Shown here piece by piece: positions 32,708 through 41,197 of a stretch of DNA of 50,561 nt. Location of the stretch: positions 1 to 50,561 of the forward strand of contig JBOZRQ010000047.1 in assembly GCA_050789255.1 (NCBI GenBank), written 5' to 3'. Position 1 is the stretch's first letter. Each line of letters starts with the position of its first letter. This DNA is from JBOZRQ01 sp050789255. GTDB taxonomy: Bacteria; Bacillota; Sulfobacillia; Symbiobacteriales; Symbiobacteriaceae. The notes beneath the pieces are model-generated. The model was not told the origin of the DNA, did no database searches, and was given only the letters and a program-made list of their open reading frames with translations. The translations under genes and the position numbers were made by a program.

Positions 32708-32825
32708 GCTCGTCAAACTGCATCGTACCCGAGGAGGGGGCGACAGGAGGTCGCCCCCGACCTGCTTAACGGGCCACCTGCGTTCACGGACGAACGTCAG
32801 GTGGCCCCGATGCAGTTTGGCGAGC
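32708..32825. ncRNA. Three-way-junction structured element between guaB and murA
   Basis: An 18-bp outer helix (32708-32725 with 32808-32825, one G-T wobble) encloses two hairpins: a 9-bp stem gggggcgac/gtcgccccc (32736-32744 and 32750-32758) and a 15-bp stem with one bulge (32771-32785 and 32792-32807). The second hairpin abuts the outer helix directly. The element lies ~100 bases after guaB and ~140 before murA. No coding frame with a ribosome binding site lies in the 355-base gap. It could be an RNA, an elaborate terminator, or a miniature inverted-repeat element; the strand is unknown. Confidence 0.7.
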
Positions 32826-32965
32826 TGTCGTGAGCGCGCGGGTAGGCGGCGCCGCGATAGACCCGCAGACGACATCCACCTCTAGACGCTCTAACCCCGA
32901 TCATGTTACTCTACCGAAGTGGACACAATAAATTAGAACCCTCCAGACTAAGGGGGAGGCGTAAA

Positions 32966-34243
32966 GTGGCGGCTAAATTTGTGATCCGTGGTGGGCGCCC
33001 CCTCGTTGGGAACGTCTCCGTCGGCGGGGCTAAGAACAGTGCTCTGCCTATCGTAACGGCCGCTGCCCTGGCTGCCGAGGGCGAGTCGATCCTAGACAAC
33101 GTCCCCAACAACAGTGATATCCATCATCTTTGTCAGATTCTCCGTGAGCTCGGCTGCGAAATGGAGTGGGTAGGCGAAACCTCCCTGCGGGTCCGTGCCG
33201 GCGAGCTCACCAACCACGTGGCCCCGTACAATATTGCCCGCAAGCTCCGTGGAAGCACCTATGTAATGGGCCTGCTCCTTGCGCGCCTGCGCAAGGGTGA
33301 GGTTGCATGTCCCGGCGGCTGCGAAATCGGCGCTCGACCCGTCGACTTTCACCTCAAAGGCTTCAAGGCCCTGGGCGCCGACGTGGTGGTGGAGCGAGGC
33401 GCCATGGTCGCCACCGACGTGAAGCTCCACGGCAACCGCTTCTACGTGGACCGTGCCAGCGTTGGCACCACGGTTAACATGATGATCACGGCCTCACTCA
33501 CGCCCGGTACCACCATTCTGGAGAACGCGGCGTGTGAGCCTGAAATTGTAGACCTGGCCAACTATATCAACGGCATGGGTGGCCGCGTCCGCGGCGCCGG
33601 CACCAACATGGTCCGCATTGAGGGCGTCGAGAAGCTGCACGGCGCCCGCCATGAGGTGATTCCGGACCGAATCGAGGCCGGCACCTTCCTGATGATGGCG
33701 GCTACGGCCGGCGGCGACGTGCGTGTAGACAACGTAATTGCCGAGCACCTGGCCACGGTGCTTGCCAAGCTGCGGGAGAGCGGCGTCGAGGTCGAAGAGG
33801 ACATGGATTCGATCCGGATCAAGGCCGGGCGCCCCATCCAGTCGGTCGACGTCGAGACCCAGGTCCACCCGGGCTTCCCCACCGACCTCCAGAGCCCCTG
33901 GGTCGCCTACATGACCCTGGGCAACGGCATCAGCGTGGTGCAGGAGACCATCTTTGAGAACCGGTTCGGCTTCGTCAACGAGCTGATCCGCCTCGGAGCG
34001 AACATCAAGGTAGATCGGAACACGGCGATCGTGCGCGGCGTCGAGCGGCTGACGGGCGCCCCGGTAGAGGCCAAGGATATCCGCGGCGGTGCTGCCCTCG
34101 TGGCAGCGGCCCTGGCAGCCGAAGGCACCACCGAGGTGGGCGGGCTTCAGTTCATCGACCGCGGTTACCACCGTTTGGAGGACCGTCTCAGCAGGCTCGG
34201 CGCCGATATTCGCCGGGTAGAGTTCCCTGAAAACAACGTATAG
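32966..34243 (+). CDS. murA: UDP-N-acetylglucosamine 1-carboxyvinyltransferase
   Basis: MurA transfers enolpyruvate to UDP-GlcNAc, the first committed step of peptidoglycan synthesis. The 425-residue protein begins with FVIRGGRPLVGNVSVGGAKN, and the catalytic cysteine is Cys119 in CPGGCEIGARPVDFHL. As cysteine rather than aspartate is present, it should be the fosfomycin-sensitive type. GTG start at 32966 with gggggaggcg upstream. It has a strong terminator after it, so murA appears to be transcribed alone. Confidence 0.95.
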   Translation: MAAKFVIRGGRPLVGNVSVGGAKNSALPIVTAAALAAEGESILDNVPNNSDIHHLCQILRELGCEMEWVGETSLRVRAGELTNHVAPYNIARKLRGSTYVMGLLLARLRKGEVACPGGCEIGARPVDFHLKGFKALGADVVVERGAMVATDVKLHGNRFYVDRASVGTTVNMMITASLTPGTTILENAACEPEIVDLANYINGMGGRVRGAGTNMVRIEGVEKLHGARHEVIPDRIEAGTFLMMAATAGGDVRVDNVIAEHLATVLAKLRESGVEVEEDMDSIRIKAGRPIQSVDVETQVHPGFPTDLQSPWVAYMTLGNGISVVQETIFENRFGFVNELIRLGANIKVDRNTAIVRGVERLTGAPVEAKDIRGGAALVAAALAAEGTTEVGGLQFIDRGYHRLEDRLSRLGADIRRVEFPENNV

Positions 34244-34257
34244 CAAACGAGACGAAC

Positions 34258-34289
34258 AACCCCCTCCCGGTGGAACCGGCGAGGGGGTT
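34258..34289 (+). terminator. Intrinsic terminator after murA
   Basis: Nine-base-pair stem aaccccctc (34258-34266) / gagggggtt (34281-34289) with an inner ccgg/ccgg pairing; tail acttct. Confidence 0.85.
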
Positions 34290-34305
34290 ACTTCTATGCT
34301 GTAGC

Positions 34306-34334
34306 TTGACATGGGGCTCGATCGGACGTAGACT
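34306..34334 (+). promoter_or_regulatory. Sigma-A promoter for the Fur-family gene
   Basis: Perfect TTGACA (34306-34311), 17-base spacer, TAGACT (34329-34334). Confidence 0.8.
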
Positions 34335-34338
34335 CACT

Positions 34339-34352
34339 TAGGAAAATTCCTA
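34339..34352. promoter_or_regulatory. Operator-like palindrome at the zur start point
   Basis: TAGGAAAATTCCTA consists of 6-bp inverted arms around AA and covers the predicted transcription start of the Fur-family gene. A related 14-mer (11 of 14 identical) lies before znuA at 34837-34850. It fits self-repression plus control of zinc uptake. Confidence 0.55.
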
Positions 34353-34387
34353 TTCAGGATCTATCCGCAAATGACGGGGGCGGTCAC

Positions 34388-34825
34388 GTGAACGCGGAAC
34401 AGTTGCTGCAGCGGTTGAGGGAAATGGGCTGCAAACTGACTCCTCAGCGCCGCATGATCCTTGATGTGCTGCTGGGAGCGGCCGACGAGGACCTGACGGC
34501 CGACGATATCTACCAAAAGACCCGGGCGATATACCCCGACATGGGCTTGGACACGGTTTACCGGAACCTCCGGCTGCTCGTCAAGCTGAGTGTCGTCGAG
34601 GAAGTCAAGCTGCCGGGCAAGCTGGCGCAGTACTCGCTCAACCGGCGGGCGCACCAGCACGGGCTGGTCTGCCTGGACTGCGGTGCCGAGATTCCCCTGC
34701 GCCATTGCCCCATCCGGGAGTTGGAAACGGTGGCGCGCGAGGAGCACGGGTTTGTGATTTCGTCGCATCGCATTGAGCTCTTTGGATATTGTCCTTCTTG
34801 CTACCACACCCGTCAACCATCCTGA
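34388..34825 (+). CDS. zur: Fur-family metalloregulator, probably Zur
   Basis: A 145-residue Fur-family repressor: winged-helix N-terminal domain (GCKLTPQRRMILDVLLGAAD, then MGLDTVYRNLRLLVKLSVV) and a C-terminal dimerisation domain with a structural zinc site made by CLDCG and CPSC. The immediate partners are znuA-znuC-znuB, which makes zinc the likely ligand; Fur (iron) and PerR (peroxide) are alternatives. GTG start at 34388; the ribosome binding site (gggggcgg) is weak. Its promoter carries a likely operator shared with znuA. Confidence 0.88.
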   Translation: MNAEQLLQRLREMGCKLTPQRRMILDVLLGAADEDLTADDIYQKTRAIYPDMGLDTVYRNLRLLVKLSVVEEVKLPGKLAQYSLNRRAHQHGLVCLDCGAEIPLRHCPIRELETVAREEHGFVISSHRIELFGYCPSCYHTRQPS

Positions 34826-34836
34826 GTTGGCCTAAA

Positions 34837-34857
34837 TAAGAAAAATACTACTTGACG
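34837..34857 (+). promoter_or_regulatory. Operator-like site next to the znuA -35 box
   Basis: TAAGAAAAATACTA (34837-34850) differs in three positions from the palindrome before zur and abuts TTGACG (34852-34857). The -10 is less clear: CATTAT at 34876-34881 (spacer 18) is the best choice. Binding here would block RNA polymerase. Confidence 0.45.
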
Positions 34858-34920
34858 ACTGGACGCAGTTGGGGGCATTATCATATGCGATACTGCTCTG
34901 CTAGTCCAAGGAGGTCTCCG

Positions 34921-35874
34921 ATGCGCCGCGTCATTTCCGGACTGCTTATCACGGCCGTTATGGCCGTTGCTGCTGGCTGCAGCACATCTTCCAGCTCCGC
35001 CCCCGCCTTCCAAGAAGGCTCGGGCAAGCTCAAGGTAGCGACCAGTTTTTATCCCATTTATGAGGTCGTACATCAGGTCGGCGGTGAGAAGGTCGATGTG
35101 GTCAACATGGTGCCTCCTGGCACGGAGCCCCACGACTGGGAGCCTACGGCCAAGCATATGCAAACCCTCAACCAAGCCTCGGTCTTCGCCTACAACGGCC
35201 TGGGCATGGAGCACTGGGTCGACAAGACCCTGAAGAACGTCCAGAACAAGCAACTGATCGTGGTTGAGACCGCCAAGGGCGCCGAACTCATCAAGGCCGA
35301 GGGCCATTCGGAGGGCGACGGCCACGACCACGCGGAGCAGGGCGAGTGGGACCCGCATGTATGGCTCGACCCGCTGAACGTGGTCGTGCAGGTCAAGTCG
35401 GTCAGGGATGCCCTGTCTCAGGCCGACCCCGCCAACAAGGCCGTCTACGAGGCGAACGCTGCTGCTTACATCCAGCAGCTTGAGGCCCTGAATCAGGAGT
35501 ACAAGCACGGTCTCACCGGCTGTGCCACGCAGCAGTTCTTTACGACGCACGCCGCCTTCGGCTATCTTGCCAAGCGGTACGATCTGAAGCAGCACGGCAT
35601 TATGGGGCTCGCCCCCGACGCTGAGCCCAAGCCCAAGGAGATGGCCAAGATCGTTACCGAGGCCAAGGAGAACAACGTAAAGTACATCTTCTTCGAGACC
35701 CTGGTCAGCGACAAGGTCGCCAGCGCCGTGGCCAAGGAGATTGGGGCCAAGACCCTGGTGCTCAATCCCCTGGAGGGCCTCACCGACGAACAGGTGAAGG
35801 CGGGCAAGAACTACGTCACCGTTATGCGTGAGAACCTGGCAAACCTGAAGACCGCATTGGAGTGTGGCAAGTAA
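34921..35874 (+). CDS. znuA: Zinc ABC transporter substrate-binding lipoprotein
   Basis: A 317-residue cluster A-I metal-binding lipoprotein. The signal peptide MRRVISGLLITAVMAVAAGC ends in a lipobox with the cysteine at residue 20. KVATSFYPIYEVVHQVGG, VPPGTEPHDWEPTAKHMQTL (metal histidine) and DPHVWLDP (metal histidine) are typical. A histidine/acid-rich loop (GHSEGDGHDHAEQGEWDPH) just before the second histidine points to zinc rather than manganese. ATG at 34921, site caaggaggt. Confidence 0.92.
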   Translation: MRRVISGLLITAVMAVAAGCSTSSSSAPAFQEGSGKLKVATSFYPIYEVVHQVGGEKVDVVNMVPPGTEPHDWEPTAKHMQTLNQASVFAYNGLGMEHWVDKTLKNVQNKQLIVVETAKGAELIKAEGHSEGDGHDHAEQGEWDPHVWLDPLNVVVQVKSVRDALSQADPANKAVYEANAAAYIQQLEALNQEYKHGLTGCATQQFFTTHAAFGYLAKRYDLKQHGIMGLAPDAEPKPKEMAKIVTEAKENNVKYIFFETLVSDKVASAVAKEIGAKTLVLNPLEGLTDEQVKAGKNYVTVMRENLANLKTALECGK

Positions 35875-35875
35875 G

Positions 35876-36631
35876 ATGGCAGCCCCGCTGGTTCACTTGA
35901 GGAATGTCAGCTTCGGGTACGGAACAGAAAAGGTGCTCGACGGGGTCAACCTCGAGGTAAACCGCGGGGAGTACGTCGGCCTGATCGGGCCCAACGGCTC
36001 CGGAAAGACCACGCTCCTCAAGCTCATCCTTGGCGGGCTGCCCGCTCCCCGGGAGGGCTCCTTGGAGCTGTTCGGGACCAACGTTGCCCGGTTCCGGGAG
36101 TGGTGGAAGATCGGGTACGTGGCCCAGAAGGCTGCCTCGTTCAACTCGGGCTTCCCGGCCACCGTCGAAGAGGTTGTGTTCACGGGGCGGGCGCCGAAGC
36201 GGGGCCTGCTGCGCCCCTTCACTGCCGAGGATCGCAAGGCTGTCCACGGGGCGCTGGAGCGGGTCGGCATGCTGGAGTTCAAGGATCGGCTGATCGGCCG
36301 CCTCTCGGGCGGCCAGCAGCAGCGGGTCTTCATCGCCCGGGCCCTGGTCAGCCAACCGGAACTGCTGATCCTCGATGAGCCCACGGTCGGCGTCGACATG
36401 CAGGCCGAGGGCCAGTTCTACCGGCTGATTCGGGAGCTGCGGGCTGAAATGGGGCTCTCGGTGATCCTGGTGTCCCACGACATCGGGGCTGTGGCTCACG
36501 AGGTGACCTCCCTGGCCTGCCTCAACCGCAAGCTCTTTTACCACGGTACCCCCGAGGAGTTCGGGACCGAGGAGCAGCTGTGTGAACTGTACGGCCACCA
36601 GGTACGCCACGTTCACCATCACCACCACTAA
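35876..36631 (+). CDS. znuC: Zinc ABC transporter ATP-binding protein
   Basis: A 251-residue ABC ATPase: Walker A GLIGPNGSGKTTLLKLIL, Q-loop in GYVAQKA, signature LSGGQQQRVFIARAL, Walker B LLILDEPTVGVD, and H-loop in VILVSHDIG. It ends in a natural histidine-rich tail (RHVHHHHH), likely to bind zinc. The ATG at 35876 is chosen; a GTG at 35864 inside the znuA stop region would add four residues and has no better site. ABC type and order fit ZnuABC. Confidence 0.93.
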   Translation: MAAPLVHLRNVSFGYGTEKVLDGVNLEVNRGEYVGLIGPNGSGKTTLLKLILGGLPAPREGSLELFGTNVARFREWWKIGYVAQKAASFNSGFPATVEEVVFTGRAPKRGLLRPFTAEDRKAVHGALERVGMLEFKDRLIGRLSGGQQQRVFIARALVSQPELLILDEPTVGVDMQAEGQFYRLIRELRAEMGLSVILVSHDIGAVAHEVTSLACLNRKLFYHGTPEEFGTEEQLCELYGHQVRHVHHHHH

Positions 36632-36644
36632 CGGGGGCCACGCC

Positions 36645-37454
36645 ATGCTCGAGATGTTCAGCTTTGAGTTCATGCAGCGGGCGATGCTGGCCGGTATCAT
36701 CGTGGCGGTGGTCTGTCCGGCGATCGGGCTCTTCCTGGTGCTCCGCCGGCTCTCCATGTACGGTGACACCCTGGCGCACGTTTCGTTGGCCGGCGTTGCG
36801 ACCGGCCTGTTGCTGAAGGTCTACCCGGTCTTCACGGGCCTTGCCTTCTCCGTGGCGGCATCCCTTGGAATGGACTGGCTGCGCCAGTCGTATAAGCGGT
36901 ACAGCGAACTGTCGGTGGCGATTGCTCTTTCGTCCTCCCTGGCGCTGGCCGTCGTACTGCTGTCGGCTGCCAAGGGATCCGGCGGCGATATTATGGGCTA
37001 CCTCTTCGGCTCGATTGTCACCGTGAGCGCCCAGGACTTGTGGCTGGTCGGCGGGCTCGGGCTGGCGATCCTGGTCGGGCTCGGCTTCCTATACAAGGAA
37101 CTGCTCAGCGTCTCCTTCGATGAGGAGTTCGCTCGCATTGGCGGGATACCGGTGCGGCTGGTGAACACCCTGTTTATCGCCCTGACGGCTATGACCGTGG
37201 CTGCAGCGATGCGGGTGGTCGGGGTGCTCCTGGTCTCCTCGCTGATGGTGGTCCCGGTTGCGGTTGCGCTGCAGCTGGCACGCTCCTTCCGCAGCGCTCT
37301 GATCTGGTCGGTGCTGGTGGGGCTGGTCTCCGTGGTGCTGGGGCTGGTGCTCTCCTACGCGCTGGACCTTGCCCCGGGCGGCACCGTAGTGCTCACCGCC
37401 GTCGGAATTCTGTTGTTGGTGGTCGGGTACAAGCGTGTTCGTGGGCTTGAATGA
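36645..37454 (+). CDS. znuB: Zinc ABC transporter permease
   Basis: A 269-residue membrane permease of the metal ABC-3 family with about seven to eight hydrophobic helices: AMLAGIIVAVVCPAIGLFLV, then RRLSMYGDTLAHVSLAGVA (the conserved G-D-x-x-x-H-x-x-L-x-G-V pattern), and later VVGVLLVSSLMVVPVAVALQ. ATG at 36645, 13 bases after znuC; site acgggggcc. It ends the operon before a clear terminator. Confidence 0.93.
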   Translation: MLEMFSFEFMQRAMLAGIIVAVVCPAIGLFLVLRRLSMYGDTLAHVSLAGVATGLLLKVYPVFTGLAFSVAASLGMDWLRQSYKRYSELSVAIALSSSLALAVVLLSAAKGSGGDIMGYLFGSIVTVSAQDLWLVGGLGLAILVGLGFLYKELLSVSFDEEFARIGGIPVRLVNTLFIALTAMTVAAAMRVVGVLLVSSLMVVPVAVALQLARSFRSALIWSVLVGLVSVVLGLVLSYALDLAPGGTVVLTAVGILLLVVGYKRVRGLE

Positions 37455-37457
37455 AAC

Positions 37458-37500
37458 AGACCCTGCGGTCCACAGAGGGATCGCAGGGTCTCTCTTTTCA
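37458..37500 (+). terminator. Intrinsic terminator after znuB
   Basis: Ten-base-pair stem agaccctgcg (37458-37467) / cgcagggtct (37482-37491), then ctcttttc. Confidence 0.88.
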
Positions 37501-37569
37501 TCTCCGAAGCAGGTAAACCGCATTGGGGTGACCGAAGTTACTGTAAGGGAATAAAGGGGGGAGGCCCAC

Positions 37570-38772
37570 GTGTCCACACTGCGCTCCAACCGCCCGCAGT
37601 CTCGCGGGGGGCGGAACTCCGGCGCCGCGCGATACCCGGAACCTCCGCTGGCCGCCGACCTGGAACTACACAACCCCGACTGGGGTTTCATCATCGTTTT
37701 GCTGCTCCTGGTCAGCGTCGGTCTCGTTATGATGTACAGCACCCTGCACCCGGAGGCCGACCTGCGCGACCGGCTGAAGCTGTTCGGCGGCGTCGCCGGG
37801 GGCGGCGTTTTCATGTGGATCGCCTCCCGGATCGATCTGAAGTTCGTCCGCCGATGGACTCCGCTGCTGCTGGTAATCTGCTTCTTCGGACTGGTCTTGC
37901 TGAAGATCCCCGGTAACCCGCTGGCGGTCACCACCAACGGTGCCACACGCTGGCTTCGGATTCCCGGCGGGTTTACCCTCCAGCCATCGGAGTTTACGAA
38001 GCTGGCATTTATGCTCTTCGCGGCGAACTATCTGGACCGGTGGGGCCATAAGCTCCATATGGGCCGAGGGAACCGCTGGGGGCTCTTCCTTTTGGTGCTC
38101 GGTGTGTTCGCCGGTATGATTTACAAGGAGCCGGACCTTGGCACCACCCTGGTGCTCGCAGGCGGAACCTTCTGCCTGCTGGTGGTGGCCGGCGTCGACT
38201 GGAAGATCCTCGTCGGTGGCGTGCTGATCGGCGCCGTTCTGGTGGGCACGCTCGCCTGGAACACCGACCACCAGAAAAAGCGGCTGCTGGCCTGGTGGAA
38301 CCCCTGGGCAGAGGAGTACCGGCAGGATGGCGGCTTCCAGGTGATCCGCTCCTGGACGGCAATGGCCCGGGGCGGCCTTACGGGCGTCGGCCTTGGCCAG
38401 TCGACCATGAAGCTCGATAACCGCCTGCCCGAAAGTGAGACGGACTTCGTTTTCGCCATTGTAGCCGAGGAGCTTGGGCTGATTCGGGCTGCCGTGGTCG
38501 TTTTGCTCTTCGGCATCCTGGTGTGGCGCGGCTACGCTATCGCGGCACGGGCGCCGGACCGTTACTCCGGGTTGATCGTGGCGGGATTTACCTCCTGGGT
38601 GGCGGTCCAGTGCTGCCTGAACCTCGCTGTGGTGACCGGCACGGTGCCTAATACGGGCGTGCCGTTGCCCTTTGTATCGTCGGGACTCTCTTCGCTGACG
38701 TCACTGCTGACTGCCGCTGGACTGGTAGTCAACATCAGCATGCGGACACGGGAAGGAAAGAGCGGATCATGA
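37570..38772 (+). CDS. SEDS-family peptidoglycan polymerase (FtsW/RodA/SpoVE)
   Basis: A 400-residue protein with about ten transmembrane helices. Family motifs are GATRWLRIPGGFTLQPSEFTKL (with the conserved PSE), DLGTTLVL, GVGLGQS, LPESETDFVFAIVAEELGL, and PNTGVPLPFVSSGLSSL near the C terminus. It polymerises glycan strands of peptidoglycan in partnership with a class B PBP. FtsW, RodA and SpoVE cannot be separated by eye; no PBP gene lies nearby. GTG start at 37570, site ggggggagg. The long basic, hydrophilic N-terminal extension (~38 residues) is unusual. Confidence 0.9.
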   Translation: MSTLRSNRPQSRGGRNSGAARYPEPPLAADLELHNPDWGFIIVLLLLVSVGLVMMYSTLHPEADLRDRLKLFGGVAGGGVFMWIASRIDLKFVRRWTPLLLVICFFGLVLLKIPGNPLAVTTNGATRWLRIPGGFTLQPSEFTKLAFMLFAANYLDRWGHKLHMGRGNRWGLFLLVLGVFAGMIYKEPDLGTTLVLAGGTFCLLVVAGVDWKILVGGVLIGAVLVGTLAWNTDHQKKRLLAWWNPWAEEYRQDGGFQVIRSWTAMARGGLTGVGLGQSTMKLDNRLPESETDFVFAIVAEELGLIRAAVVVLLFGILVWRGYAIAARAPDRYSGLIVAGFTSWVAVQCCLNLAVVTGTVPNTGVPLPFVSSGLSSLTSLLTAAGLVVNISMRTREGKSGS

Positions 38773-39620
38773 CCTACCCATTTACCATCCGACGCATGGC
38801 GCCATCCGACCGGGAGGCCGTGACGGCCCTGTGCCTGGCGGCAGACCCTCACGACTGGGTACCTGAGACCCTGGACTACTTCGTCCAGGAGCAGGCCCCG
38901 GAGGGGCTTTACCTGGCAGAGACCTTGGAGCGCCTGATCGGGTGTTATCACCTTGGCCTGGTCGGTGAGGGCGAGGCATTCCTTAGCGCCATGCGCGTCC
39001 ACCCGGCGGTACAGGGTCAGGGCTTCGGCTCCCTCTTCTGCCAGGCGCAGGTGGAGCAGGTCCGATCGGCCGGGGTGCGGTCGATCTACCTGCACAGTCA
39101 GGTGGACAACGCCCGGGCTCATCGCACGGTCATGAAGAACGGCTTTGCGAACCTGGGCGAGTGGGCGATCTATTGGGGGCAGACCGAAGCGGCACTGGAG
39201 GGCGCCCCACGGCGGGCGCGCTGGGCCTCCGAGGCGGATCGGCCGCTCATCGAGCACCACCGGGCCGGCCGGGATCTCACCGGTACCGGCCGGGTGATCA
39301 GCCTGCCGAACGACCCCTGGGTGATGCGCACCGAGTCCGAAGAGGACTGGGCGCCCGCCCGGCAAGTTGTAGTTCCCGGTGCGGAAGGGCTCGCAGGACT
39401 GATGACCCTCTACTCTGACGCCGATGGTCTCTACATCCGGCGCCTGGAGGGCAGTGAGGAGGCGGCCCGGGACCTGCTGGAGTTCGCCGTGGCCGAGTGG
39501 CGGCGACTGGGAACCGGAGGGCTGCATGTCAGCCTACCCAAGCGGGGCGATGAACTGGCCCGGCCGCTGGGCTTGAAGCCAGACGCAGCCTTCCGCACCT
39601 TCGTGTTCCGACATGCATAG
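38769..39620 (+). CDS. GNAT-family N-acetyltransferase, two-domain
   Basis: A 283-residue protein. The first ~150 residues are a GNAT domain: FTIRRMAPSDREAVTALCLA, the acetyl-CoA loop HPAVQGQGFGSLFCQAQVEQ (Q-x-x-G-x-G), then NARAHRTVMKNGFANLG. The remaining ~130 residues are strand-rich and look like a second, degenerate GNAT-like domain (LEFAVAEWRRLGTGGLHVSL). Substrate unknown. It starts inside the SEDS stop codon (ATGA), so the two are translated together. Confidence 0.85.
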   Translation: MTYPFTIRRMAPSDREAVTALCLAADPHDWVPETLDYFVQEQAPEGLYLAETLERLIGCYHLGLVGEGEAFLSAMRVHPAVQGQGFGSLFCQAQVEQVRSAGVRSIYLHSQVDNARAHRTVMKNGFANLGEWAIYWGQTEAALEGAPRRARWASEADRPLIEHHRAGRDLTGTGRVISLPNDPWVMRTESEEDWAPARQVVVPGAEGLAGLMTLYSDADGLYIRRLEGSEEAARDLLEFAVAEWRRLGTGGLHVSLPKRGDELARPLGLKPDAAFRTFVFRHA

Positions 39621-39713
39621 GCCATTCTTCAACGATCTGGCAACTCTGTCAGGTCGTTTCTAATTCCAAATGCACCCAGCAGGAGCAGGTAGTTCCAACA
39701 CAAAGCATGAAGC

Positions 39714-39746
39714 TTCCCCACGGGACGAATTTCGCTGTGGGGGGAA
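39714..39746 (+). promoter_or_regulatory. Hairpin covering the ribosome binding site of the GerMN gene
   Basis: ttccccac (39714-39721) can pair with gtggggggaa (39737-39746), which contains the purine-rich ribosome binding site (39739-39747) just before the GTG at 39749. Six consecutive pairs, then two more after a two-base bulge. The structure would hide the site and lower translation. Confidence 0.4.
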
Positions 39747-39748
39747 AC

Positions 39749-40324
39749 GTGTTGCCAGCACGCTTGTGGGGGAAGCTCGCGGTATCCGGGTTGATGGCGG
39801 TGTTGTTGCTCGGTGGGTGCACGGGGGCGCCGGCCGGCGGCCAGAAGGCACCGGAGGTTGAGCAACCTTCAAAGGTCCAGACTCCGGTCTCGTCTGAGCC
39901 GGTCGCTGCGACCGAGGTCACGGTCTACTTCGGCAACGAAACGGCCGACAAGCTGGTCGCGGTGAAGCGGCCGGTTCCCAAGGGCGAGACGCCTATGAAC
40001 GCAGCCATCGAGGCGCTCATAGCCGGCCCCAGCGCCGGCGAGAAGCTGGCAGGGGTCATGCCCCCGGGCACCAGGCTCCTCCAGTTGAGCGTCACCGAGG
40101 GGAACGCCCACGTCAACCTGAGCCACGAGTTCCGTGACAACCATCCGGGGGGCTCCACCGGGGAGATTCTCACCCTGTACGCCCTGGCCAACACCCTGTC
40201 AGAGTTTCCGCAGGTGCAAACCGTGCGCATATGGGTGGAGGGAAAGCCGCTCCAGACGTTCATCCACATGGACCTGCAACAAGGGCTGCAGCGCCGTCCC
40301 GACCTGATTGCGGCCAAGCCCTAG
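39749..40324 (+). CDS. GerMN-domain lipoprotein
   Basis: A 191-residue secreted lipoprotein. From the GTG at 39749 the signal peptide has LWGKLAVSGLMAVLLLGGC, with the lipobox cysteine at residue 24. A Pro/Glu-rich linker leads to one GerMN domain: VTVYFGNETADKLVAVKRPV, MNAAIEALIAGPSAGEKLAG, and VRIWVEGKPLQTF. GerMN domains occur in GerM, a spore protein, and in other cell-envelope proteins such as LpqB-type lipoproteins. An alternative ATG at 39707 would add 14 residues with no better site. Confidence 0.82.
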   Translation: MLPARLWGKLAVSGLMAVLLLGGCTGAPAGGQKAPEVEQPSKVQTPVSSEPVAATEVTVYFGNETADKLVAVKRPVPKGETPMNAAIEALIAGPSAGEKLAGVMPPGTRLLQLSVTEGNAHVNLSHEFRDNHPGGSTGEILTLYALANTLSEFPQVQTVRIWVEGKPLQTFIHMDLQQGLQRRPDLIAAKP

Positions 40325-40396
40325 CAGGGAAAACTCCATTCTAGACGAACTATTTGTCGTACCCACTATTCAAGCGGTCGTGTCAGGTGGTGACGC

Positions 40397-41101
<705 letters not shown>

Positions 41102-41113
41102 CCGGGCGCCTAC

Positions 41114-41141
41114 ACAGGCCGGGTTCTGCCCGGCCTGTTGT
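41114..41141 (+). terminator. Intrinsic terminator after the response regulator
   Basis: Ten-base-pair perfect stem acaggccggg (41114-41123) / cccggcctgt (41129-41138), loop ttctg. Confidence 0.8.
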
Positions 41142-41197
41142 TCTGTGCCGCCGTGCGCACAAAACCTACCGACCGTTTGAGAGGGAGAGGATCTGGG

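Noticed and set aside
32611..32965. A short protein gene between guaB and murA
   Set aside because: No frame there has a ribosome binding site, and the sequence is explained by nested base pairing.
39629..39921. Minus-strand frames of 70-90 codons before the GerMN gene
   Set aside because: No ribosome binding sites and they overlap the signal peptide region of the plus-strand gene.
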